Assembly (NCBI RefSeq): GCF_025698545.1
Contig: NC_068577.1
Span: forward strand, 558,001 to 622,000
From: Gossypium raimondii
Taxonomy: Eukaryota > Streptophyta > Magnoliopsida > Malvales > Malvaceae
DNA length: 64,000 bases
Reading direction: 5' to 3'
Below are positions 48,621-58,222 of this stretch, piece after piece. Every line of letters begins with the position of its first letter. The first letter of the stretch is position 1. The notes beneath the pieces are model-generated. The model saw nothing but the letters and a program-made list of their open reading frames with translations, ran no database searches and was not told the DNA's origin. Made by a program: the position numbers and the translations under genes.

Positions 48621-49875
48621 GTCCATGTTAGTACAAATCTCCGGTGAAGAAAATCTCGAACACACGAACGAAACTTGAACAGAAAAAGAAGAAATAGGAC
48701 AAGGCTCCAAGGCGTGTATCAAGTTACTATCTTTAAGGTTATATTCGCCCCCACCTATTTTCGGTGTGCAAATGAGTTCCAAACAAATTAACCTCGAGGA
48801 TACAATGAAGCCAATGACTATTTGCGTTTTGCATTGACGAGAATAGCCCACTACACACTGAGCAATGTATGACAAGAAACTCAATTTCTATAAAGGATTT
48901 TTGCAGTAATACTTTATAAAATAATCTAATAATATTAGAAAATGAAGGAAGGAAAGAAAGAATATTATAATTTGTTAGTGTGTTTTCCAAATGAAATCCC
49001 ATTCCAATTTATAGGAATTTTCATGTCTCTTCATAAAGACATCTTTCATCAATAGGTTTCTTTCTGAATACTAATGTCTTTAAAATAAACACGTGATTAT
49101 TCATTTAATATTATAACTATTCAAATAATATTATTTAAATAGTTATAATTCTTTTTCAAAAAATCAAATAATATAACTTTTGATTAATTACACTCATTTA
49201 TTTATAGTTAGTGGAACACTATTGTAGAAGCCCAATTTCGCCCGGCCCAAACAACAAACAGCAAACACAAATAATGGGCCCAAATACCAAACCCACTACA
49301 ACACCATCCCAAAACCCATCAAAACCAATACAAACCAAACTATTAACAAACCCAAAACAAATAGCCCAACAAGCCCAAACCCAATCTACCTAACCCTAGC
49401 CCATTTGCAGAAAAGAAAAAGAAACAACAGCAACCCTAGGTGTGCCGCACCTAGGGCCTTCGTCCACCTGCTCTGCCACTTGCGCCGCGCACGTCCCGTC
49501 ACCCAACTGCTCACCTGCAAAACAGAGCAAACACGCAAAGAAACAGGCAACACAAAAGAGGAGCAAATATTTTTCTATTTTGATTTTCGGATATAAAGCC
49601 GAAAGAGGTGGTAAAAAAAAAAGGGGGAGGAGAAAACCGATCTGGAGGTTTTGTAAAAAAGGGAGTCTCTTCCTCGTTTTTTTTACAAGCATTATTTAGA
49701 AATAAAAAGAACAAAAAGAAACAGATTTAAAACAAAAACATTCAAGGTGACCTTTCTTTTTTTTTTATACGCACTTATTTTTTCATTTTATTTTATTTTC
49801 TCTCCTAAAAACAATATATATTAGTACAAGAGTATTTAAATAAAAAAATAGAATTTTTACCTTTTTTTGAAATTT

Positions 49876-49899
49876 CCGGCCACCGTACACGGTGGCCGG
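49876..49899. repeat. Hairpin, 11-bp perfect arms, 2-base spacer
   Basis: CCGGCCACCGT and ACGGTGGCCGG are exact complements separated by AC, within the GC-rich part of the solo LTR. Confidence 0.7.
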
Positions 49900-50047
49900 C
49901 GCGACACCGACTCTGCGGCGACGTGGCGGCCCTGTTCACCGGTTTCTGGGCTCTGGCCGGAGGAGGGGAGAGAGTTTCTGGTGTTTTTCTTTGGGAAGAA
50001 AGAAAAAAATGAAAATTATGAAAAAAATTTGGCTTTTATAGCCTTTG

Positions 50048-50103
50048 CAAAACGGCGCCGTTTTGGGAGGGTCAGGTAAGCCCCAAAACGACGTCGTTTT
50101 GGG
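50048..50103. promoter_or_regulatory. Two perfect palindromes in the LTR
   Basis: CAAAACGGCGCCGTTTTG (50048-50065) and AAAACGACGTCGTTTT with three more paired bases on each side (50082-50103). The second contains GACGTC, a bZIP core. The related LTR keeps AAACGACGTCGTTT at 58730-58743 and an imperfect AAAACGGCGTCGTTTT at 58765-58780. A transcription-factor site is inferred. Confidence 0.6.
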
Positions 50104-50579
50104 CTCCTGACCCGACGTCCGACCCGCTCCAGGCCAAGATCGGCGTGTTTTTGAGCGGAAGGGCTAATTGCGCTTTAAGCCCTTCCGCTTTAAAATGATT
50201 TTGCAATCAAGTTCTCTTTTGTTTTAATTTCGCCCTGTAATCTATATTTCTTTATAATCTGGTCCACCATGAAGCTCTGCGTTTAGGAGGGGGATTATTT
50301 CCATTTGGTCCCTCCTTGTCATTCGCCTTCATTGTGGTCCTTCCCTTTATTTTATTTATGATTTAGCCCAATTTCGTTTTAAATTTTAGTTTAGTCCTTT
50401 TGTTAGTTTGTTTATTTTCTTAATAAATTTCATATTATTATTGTTATTATTATTATTATTATTTTATTATTATTGCTTTTATATATATATGTATATATAT
50501 TTTTATATACTTATATACATACCTACATTTTTATGTATATTGTATAATTTTGTACATATCTATATATGTATTTTATTTT

Positions 50580-50610
<31 letters not shown>

Positions 50611-51146
50611 ATATTCTTCATTTTTAAAATATGTATTTTATATAAGTATTTTATTTTATGATTCATATATATATATACATACCTATATGTATATACTTTT
50701 CATATTTTAATTTACATACGTATATGTATATACTTACTTATATATATCTATATAATAATTTTAAAATATGTAGATATGTTTTATATTTTATATATATATG
50801 TATACACGTGAATACATTTACATAATATGTTTATACATACATAGTTCTTCTTTTTTTACATAAATATATAAAGTATACATATATATACTTACATATGTTT
50901 TCATATTTTATAGCTTTATTTATTTTATTCCTTATTATCCTTGTTTACTTAGTGTTCATTTATTTATTTATTTATATGTCCATAATTTTCTTTTAATGTT
51001 TTAATTTTTCTTATTTTTACTTGTTATTGTATATACATGAATGATTTGTTTTTGCTCACATTATTTTTTATTCACATCATCATGTTTATTATTCCATCAT
51101 GCATATAAATATCATATTTCAAAAAAGGGAAAATATTTCTAATTGA

Positions 51147-51455
51147 GGCAATATTTAGCGTTTGGAAATTCGAGAAAACATGCCCTAAGGTGCTGGGTGT
51201 CGATTTTTCTCGTTCAACCAACTAGCTAAATATCCTTTCAAAATTACAAAATAAGGCAATGTTTTGCGTTTGGAAATTCGAGAAACATGCCCTAAGGTGC
51301 TGGGTGTCGATTTTTCTTGTTCAACCAAATAGCTAAATATCCTTTCAAAAATTACAAAATAAGGCAATGTTTTGCATTTGGAAATTCGAGGAACGTGCTC
51401 TAAGATGCTGGGTTTCGATTTCTCGTTTAACCAAATTGCCAAATATCCTCTTGAA
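51147..51455. repeat. Tandem repeat, 108-bp unit, three copies
   Basis: GGCAATNTTT...TTTGGAAATTCGAG...GTGCTGGGTGTCGATTTTTC...CCAAATATCC-type units begin at 51147, 51255 and 51363 inside the solo LTR; the third is the most diverged. Confidence 0.85.
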
Positions 51456-51839
51456 TTTTAATCCATGTCATTCGAGTTTTTTTTTTTTAAGGATCGTATT
51501 TTAAATTTCTTTAAAGTTTTCAGTTTTTCGACATTAAGACATTAAGTAATCAACTAGGTACCAATTTTGGGCGTATCGAGGGTGCTAATCCTTCCTCGTG
51601 CGTAACCGACTCCCGAACCCGTTTTTTCTGAATTTCGTGGACCAAACTTGTTGTTTTAATAAAATCAAACCTTTTATTAAAAACAACCACTTTTCGAGGT
51701 GATCCAATCACACCTTATAAAAAAGGATTGGTGGCGACTCCCGTTTTCGTTTCATTTTTTAAAACCCAAGTCGACCCCGTTTTCCATCCAAAAAATGGTG
51801 TCAACAGCTATAAATATTTGAAAATGTTCCAAAAGTCCA

Positions 51840-52799
51840 CCCGAATCGATATACCTCTAACATAATCCGACTTTGATCCAACTCAAAATTAAATATTAAT
51901 TTACTTATCTTGAACTTGACTCGAAAAATCAGAGTTATACCCTATTTCGATCGATATACCAATACTTTTAATTGTTCTTTTATATTTTTATTAAAATAGA
52001 ATAATAGTTTTAAAGTTTTTAATGATAACATTACTTCTTCTTTTTTGCAGTTATAGTTATGGTAGGAAAATATTTTTATAATTATCATATATTATAATCT
52101 AATATTATATATAAATGGTTATTTTGGAAATTACGGGCAAATTTTTCTAAATTGGAGAAAGAATTGTATGAAATTGTGATTCTACGTTATCTATATCCTT
52201 TTCTAATCTGAAAATGACAAATCGAATTTAAGATTTAATCCATGTACTTTAAAAGTTAAAATTTCAATGATCCTACTTCTACGATTTAAAATTCTAGTCC
52301 AATTATTATTATTTGTATTTTTTGTCAAAATTCAAGTTAACATCATATGAAATGTTATATGATGCCAAATTGGAAGATTTTGATGGAAATTATTAACAAT
52401 GTTAAAGACTGGAATGAAAATTTTAAATCGAAATGTAAGATGACTAAATTCCAAATTTTATCTAAGTCAAAGGGACTAACAACATATTTTCACAACTAAT
52501 TTAGGTTTTAGACTAAGCAAATTTTCATTTCCAACTATATTCAACTTGTATAAATATGGAAGCTAGCATATAAGGATAATGACTTTTCATGGAATCTAAG
52601 GACAAAAAATAATAAACATACTAGCATGTAAGAAAAAGAAGAAATAAGCAAATCATATAAATTTTATTATCATATATTTACAGTTCAAACCTCACAATTT
52701 TCAACCTTAAAACATTACATTTGATTAAACACACAATTAAAAAATATCAAGCTTTAAGAATAACCACACACTTTTTTTGTGAAACTGAAGCCGCAATTT
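51840..52799. repeat. Duplicated DC1 3' flank, copy A
   Basis: Matches 57303-58222 (copy C flank), and the part nearest the gene matches 61925-62203 (copy B flank). AT-rich, with no gene. Confidence 0.75.
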
Positions 52800-54818
52800 T
52801 CAGCATCTACCACGGATTGCTGATTTTCTGCATTCCCAATGAGCAATATACTTGCATCCTGGTTCCGCATATTCAAGAGAAAGATCTTCACAAGACTTAC
52901 CACATTCAACACATTCAGGGTAGTAAGGAAATTTCTTGACAAAAGTGAGAGGGTGTGGATGGTCTCCCTCATTGTAGGTGCTCCCGAGTTTGATCAATGG
53001 ATATTTTCCAAGAACGCAGTCCACGTGAGCAGAAGTGTCACAAGTTTCACAATGATAAAACCAGTTCTTTGAATCCTTGTTTTCCTCACAAATGTCACAA
53101 TAATGATATTCTAGATAATCATTAACCTTGTCATAAGTGAGTGCAAGAATATGTTGATCGCATTTGTGTCTAACTCTAGTTGGTCGTAAAACACACAAAT
53201 TGCATAAATGAAAATTACAATCCTTGCAACGAAATGCGCAAGAGATATCCGTCCCACAACCACTACACTGCTCCTCATAATTATAATAGAAAAGAAGAGG
53301 GTGTTTATGCCCTGGAATTTTTACATCATTTTGGAGAGTTGCACATTGAACGCACCTGTGAATTCCACATTCATTACATTTATAAGAAAATCCATTAGAA
53401 AGGTACCCGCATATATCACATTCGAACATGCAGTCTGAAGTAAGGATGAAGGATTTTGATCCAGAAAAAGGCTTTCCAGCACAACGATGATCCAAAATAA
53501 GGTCCATCTTAGGTAATTCAGCACAAGATTTATGAAGAAAGAAATCACACCGCATGCAATGGTAGAACTTAGCGGAGATCAATAACAAGCACCCATCACA
53601 ACATTTATCACCATGCTCGCTGATTTTGTCACTTAACATCAAGTAGTGCCTATGCTTGCAATGTTCTATGAGTGTGGCTTCTCCAGCATCATTCGTCTCA
53701 AGAACCTTAGTGATGGAGTTAACAGGTATATCAAGAGACTTGTCATCTTCATTTTCCTGTGATACTATGCAATACCACTCCTTTTCTTTTAATGCACAAT
53801 TCACATGGAATATAACATTACAATCTGCACAGAAGTAACTACCGTACTCTGTATCGACAACTTCATGGCACCATATGCAATTCAAACTTTCAGAATATTC
53901 CTTGTGAATGAAATACGTGTGAAAAACACGATGGACATGGTACACGTGTCGGATAATGCGTGGCAATGAAATGCATTTTTTATGGACCATAATACTGCAT
54001 GTACAACATTCATAGGCAACATGATGTCCTTCGGTGCCACAAGCATCACAAATGAATGGAATTTGTCTCCAAAACAAGGTGAATGGGTGTTGATGACTTT
54101 TATCTTCAATAACTGGTAATGGCGATAAACAATCAATGTGAATAGCCAAATTACAAGTTGAACAACCATACAGAAAGCCTCTTTGTTGGGTTACTTGGCA
54201 TATCTTGCAAGAAAGCCGTTCACTATTAAATTGCAGAAGAAGAGGATGTTTGCGATGGCACACATGACCCATTTTGGGTGGAAGCTCAGCACATTTCTTA
54301 TGCAAATTAAACCCACAATCAAGAGAGAAGTATGTATCAATTGCTAATGGTTCCCAACACGCAAAGCACTTACCCAGGTTTCCACCATCGTTTTTAGAGG
54401 AAAACGATGGATCCTCAAGGGCCACATGCTCAAGCTCTTTCAAATTTCTTTCAGCAATATTAAATGTAAACAAAGCACATTTAATATGAAATTCCAAGCC
54501 ACAAGAGCAATGGTAAATGAATTTCTCACATGCTTCGTTACAGAAATCGCAAACGCACCTTGTGTCAGAAGTGTAAGGTGGATTCTGCAGAAGCAGGAGA
54601 GGATGGTGGCGGTGAAAAGGATGATTAAGCTCCAAAGGTGCCTCGGCACATGTCCTGTGGAGGTAAAACCCACAGCACTCCACACAGCTAAAACATGGAG
54701 CTGACACCTTCTCCCCACACCTTGAGCAATCAACAACTCCATTGCCATTGCCAAGCAACTGCTCTTCATTTAACATCAACAGTGGATGTTGATGCCCGTA
54801 GTTCTTTAGCTCTTCCAT
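52800..54818 (-). CDS. Cysteine/histidine-rich DC1 domain protein, copy A
   Basis: Single exon, 672 aa, starting MEELKNYGHQHPLLMLNEE and ending ECRKSAIRGRC. It consists of about eleven divergent C1 (DC1/C1_2) zinc-binding units in a row, each H-x-HPL ... C-x2-C ... C-x2-C ... H-x2-C, for example HQHPL...CSRCG...CVECCGFYLHRTC at 9-58 and HKHPLLFYYNYEEQCSGCG near 505. There is no signal peptide or membrane segment. DC1 proteins are a large plant family of poorly known role; some are induced by stress or pathogens or act in gametophyte development, so no specific function is claimed. A TATATA box lies on the minus strand at 54985-54990, about 170 bp upstream. It shares a roughly 640-bp identical stretch with copy B (53297-53938 here). 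Confidence 0.9.
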   Translation of the reverse strand: MEELKNYGHQHPLLMLNEEQLLGNGNGVVDCSRCGEKVSAPCFSCVECCGFYLHRTCAEAPLELNHPFHRHHPLLLLQNPPYTSDTRCVCDFCNEACEKFIYHCSCGLEFHIKCALFTFNIAERNLKELEHVALEDPSFSSKNDGGNLGKCFACWEPLAIDTYFSLDCGFNLHKKCAELPPKMGHVCHRKHPLLLQFNSERLSCKICQVTQQRGFLYGCSTCNLAIHIDCLSPLPVIEDKSHQHPFTLFWRQIPFICDACGTEGHHVAYECCTCSIMVHKKCISLPRIIRHVYHVHRVFHTYFIHKEYSESLNCIWCHEVVDTEYGSYFCADCNVIFHVNCALKEKEWYCIVSQENEDDKSLDIPVNSITKVLETNDAGEATLIEHCKHRHYLMLSDKISEHGDKCCDGCLLLISAKFYHCMRCDFFLHKSCAELPKMDLILDHRCAGKPFSGSKSFILTSDCMFECDICGYLSNGFSYKCNECGIHRCVQCATLQNDVKIPGHKHPLLFYYNYEEQCSGCGTDISCAFRCKDCNFHLCNLCVLRPTRVRHKCDQHILALTYDKVNDYLEYHYCDICEENKDSKNWFYHCETCDTSAHVDCVLGKYPLIKLGSTYNEGDHPHPLTFVKKFPYYPECVECGKSCEDLSLEYAEPGCKYIAHWECRKSAIRGRC

Positions 54819-55834
54819 TTCTCCTTCCTCTCCGTATCTTTCGATGTGGTAGAGAAAGAAAAATTGAAATTGAATAACTCAAAGAAAGCAGAAAATTAGA
54901 AGGGAGAGATTCCAAATGTTTATTTGTAGGAGTCTCTTTGAACTTGCTATGGTACTTTGCTTCGACGGTGGGTTGCCTATACCTATATATGTTTCTTCTT
55001 TATAATTACTATGAATGGGATGCAATGGGTTTGAGTGTACTCTAAGTAAATTATCAATTTTTTTCCTTTATTCTTTGCTTTGTGGATTAACTAATTTTGT
55101 GGATTAGATAATGAATATTCTGATATTGTTTGTGTGTAAAAAAAATAAGATGATATGATGAAAGGTATATTTACAGGTTACGAATTTTTCAACTGAGAAT
55201 GATATCAAACAATCAAATTATTCTAAAAAAATTGAATTAAACCATTTATCTAATCGAAAATTAAAAACCTATTTAATTTATTTTGGTGATTAGAATAAAA
55301 AAATTTGAACAAAGCTAGATAGATTAATTATACAATTACCGAGCCACCAATCGGCTCTCTTAGGATAATCTGCTACAGAAATTACTCTAACTCCCTTGGT
55401 ATTTGCTCAACCTCTTTAATCCCAATGGGGTCATCGTTCATTAAAGTAACCATATAATTAGACGTGAATGAGACATCTTTATTATAGGAATGATCCACAT
55501 TCATTGTCCTGCAGTACAAACTGAATCTACAAGCTAATGATAGAAACATAAACCAAAATATATAGTACATTGTTTGATTAAAATTGAAAACATGGTTCAT
55601 ATTTGTCCATTGCAATGTTCAGATGTTCAATAACATGCAAAAGATATATATATATTTAGTCTAATGACAGCTTCAAGTTTATCTAAGCAAATACACATAT
55701 ATCACCCAAAACTTCCCACAGAAACTCAAATTTAAGTACTAACAAGTTCATAAAACAAGTTAAACGAAAGATTACATCAAGGGAAAAAGACATTCAAGAC
55801 AAGTAACTATACCGATACTTGTATTTAATCGAAC
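54819..55834. other. DC1 copy A promoter side and intergenic
   Basis: The leader and TATA region lie at 54819-54990. Beyond that AT-rich sequence shows no gene; a minus-strand frame at 55382-55615 has no recognisable domain. Confidence 0.4.
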
Positions 55835-56262
55835 TCACAAAGCGATAACCGCGTGTCGTTTGTGCTTGAGGAATGTCTGAAACTCTTTATAACCACTCCT
55901 GTAATGGTCCAGACTGAAAGTAAGCTGTCTTATTACCTCTCTTTTCTCTTCAGATACATCTAAGATCATGTTCCTTTGCTTATCCACTTCCTTCTCAAGG
56001 TCCTTTATCTTCAATTTCAACTCATCTTCTAGATTCTTTGTTAGCTGCATATGTTCCTTGCTTAATTGTTGTAAATGGTCCTCCATTTGTCTGATCTGTA
56101 AATCACGAGAACGAACCTCGGCCACGAGATTGTTTACTGTTGCAGTAACACAATCTTTGTCTGTCATAAGCATATCATATTTCAATTTCATTTTGTCAAG
56201 GTTCTTATTCAAAGCGTCTATGTGTATACCTTTCTCATTAAGTTCTGTAGGATATGTAGGAT
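55835..56262 (-). pseudogene. C-terminal fragment of a coiled-coil protein (NETWORKED/CIP1-like)
   Basis: On the minus strand, after sequence derived from the LTR repeat, a frame of about 140 aa begins near ELNEKGIHIDALNKN and ends FLKHKRHAVIAL at a TGA (55835). It is a continuous heptad-rich coiled coil (VAEVRSRDLQIRQMEDHLQQ, LKIKDLEKEVDKQ) ending in EEKREVIRQLTFSLDHYRSG. The EEKREAIRQL-type ending is seen in plant NETWORKED and COP1-interacting coiled-coil proteins. The upstream part of the gene is absent: the copy is cut exactly where the duplicated segment starts (56265). It may be expressed as a chimera, but it looks like a gene fragment. Family assignment is tentative. Confidence 0.55.
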
Positions 56263-56264
56263 AT

Positions 56265-57297
56265 GGCATTTGAAATTTATGATTCCTATTTGTGGAGCAA
56301 GATGAATGTATGATTTGGTTAAGGTTGAATGCCTTTGTATGTGATGTTTGAAATGTGGTGCTAACGAGGGCTATGTTGATTAGGTTATATGAAATTGACA
56401 TGTTTTGAGGTGTATTTGATGACTTTTATAGAGTGGTTATAGGTTTGGTTTGGTAGCCAAGATAGGTGTGAAATTTACCTTGTTTTGGAAGCAAAAATTG
56501 GTGCACATGGCGAGGGATACGGGCTATACACGGCCAACCCACACGGTAATGAATCTTAATGATTTTAGCTGCAGGGCACACACGGTCTAAGACACAACCA
56601 GCGACATGGTAGTGTGACCCAACAACAAATGGACATAGGGGCAGTCACACGGCCATGTGACCTTAATTTAAATATACACACGGGTGGACACACGGTTATG
56701 TGTCTCGACTTTGAATGTCCACACGGTCTGGGCTGTTACACACGATCGTGTGTCCCTTGTTTTCAAAATTTTCATCTATTTTCTAACTTTTCCATTTTGT
56801 TTCAAATTACACCAGAATGTTTCCAATCTATTTTTAGGGCCCCATAAACTCAGTTTAAGGCCTGTAAGTGTATGTTAATTGTGAATTGATTGTGAATTGA
56901 TTAATTGTAATTATATTGAATAATTGTTTGAAATGTTATCGTAATACTCCGTGACGTCAATTCAGCGACAGACACTAGTTAGGGGCGTTAAGTTTAAATT
57001 GTCTTTTATAAATTTTATATAAATGCATGAAAAAAACAAAAAGAAACACTCTATAATAATATTTATTTATCATTAAAACTTAGTTTTTTAATACTTTTCT
57101 TGATCGAGTTAGTGTCGAGCTAACTCATGATACAGTCTAAATTCATGACGCCAATTCAATCATACACTAAATAATAGTATAAATGTTATTGTTCATGAAA
57201 AAATCAAAATATAAATGTTGAATCCGAAAATGAAATCAACGGTTAAGATTTGAAATATAAGTAGAGATGGTAATGGAGTGGGGCGGAATGATTTTTT
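56265..57297 (+). repeat. Duplicated segment, copy 2: LTR fragment plus DC1 3' flank
   Basis: Direct repeat of 47548-48620, about 90 percent alike by eye, with the same CACACGG motif cluster (56540-56755) and LTR-like end near 56992. It continues without interruption into 57298 and so preserves the empty site of the GTCCA insertion. Confidence 0.7.
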
Positions 57298-57302
57298 GTC
57301 CA

Positions 57303-58222
57303 CCCGAATTGATATACCTCTAACATAATCCGACTTTGATCCAACTCAAAATTAAATATTAATTTACTTATCTTGAACCTGACTCGAAAAATCAAAGTTA
57401 TACCCTATTTTGATAGATATACCAATACTTTTAATTGTTTTTATATATTTTATCAAAATAGAATAATAGTTTTAAAGTTTTAATGATAACATGACTTTTT
57501 TTGTAGTTATAGTTATGGTAGGGAAAATATTTTATAATTATCATATTTTATAATCTAATATTAGATATAAATGGTTATTTTGGCAATTTTTTTAAATGGG
57601 AGAAAGAATTATATGAAATTGTGATTCCACGTTATCTGTACCCTTTTCTAATCTGAAAATGACAAATCGAATTTAAGATTTAATCCATGTACTTTAAAAG
57701 TTAAAATTTCAATTATCCTACTTCTACGATTTAAAAATTCTAGTCCAATTATTATTATCTATAATTTTTGTCAAAAATTCAACTTAACATCATATGAAAT
57801 GTTATATGATGGCAGTCTAATCAACATGCCAAATTGGAAGATTTTGATGGAAATTATTAACAATGTTAAAGATTGGAATGAAATTTTAAATCAAAAAGTA
57901 AGATAGCTAAATTCCAAATTTTATCTAAGTCAAAGGGACTAACAACATATTTTCACAAAAGGAATTGATAGACTAATTTAGGTTTTAAAATAAGAAAATT
58001 TTCATTTCCAGCTATATTCAACTTGTATAAATATGGAAGCTAGCATATAAGGATAATAACTTTTCATGGAATCTAAGGACAAAAAATAATTAACAATATA
58101 TTTACAGTTCAAACCTCATAATTTTCAACCTTAAAACATTACATTGATTAAACACACAATTAAAAAGTATCAAGCTTTAAGAACAACCACACACTTTTTT
58201 TGTGAAATTGAAGCCGCAATTT
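57303..58222. repeat. Duplicated DC1 3' flank, copy C
   Basis: Matches 51840-52799 with small indels, including an extra 'ggcagtctaatcaacat' at about 57811 and loss of about 50 bp near 58095. Confidence 0.75.

Larger units (their letters stand above)
49223..51806. mobile_element. Solo LTR, 2.6 kb, nested
   Basis: Starts TGTAGAAGCCCAATTTCG and ends AAAAATGGTGTCAACA. Flanks are ACTAT (49218-49222) and GCTAT (51807-51811), a 5-bp duplication with one change. The interior has no gag-pol, primer site or second LTR. It contains a GC-rich stretch with perfect palindromes (50048-50103), a TA/TTA-rich low-complexity zone (50400-50900) and a 108-bp tandem repeat (51147-51455). Related to the LTR at 58522-60552 (shared GGTACCAATTTTGGGCGT and AACCGACTCCCGAACC). 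Confidence 0.8.
48626..51834. mobile_element. Nested insertion with GTCCA target duplication
   Basis: GTCCA flanks the block at 48621-48625 and 51835-51839, while the paralogous segment has a single GTCCA (57298-57302) with uninterrupted sequence. Without the inner LTR the outer insert is about 620 bp, starting TGTTAGTACAAATCTCC and ending AAAATGTTCCAAAA. It has a 5-bp duplication and a TG start but no CA end, so its class is unclear (possibly an eroded solo LTR). Confidence 0.75.

Noticed and set aside
50408-50710. A 100-aa frame rich in Ile, Tyr and Phe
   Set aside because: Arises from the TA/TTA low-complexity zone of the solo LTR; it is not a membrane protein gene.
55382-55615. A 77-aa minus-strand frame
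   Set aside because: No similarity recognised, and it is not joined in frame to the coiled-coil fragment by evident splice sites.
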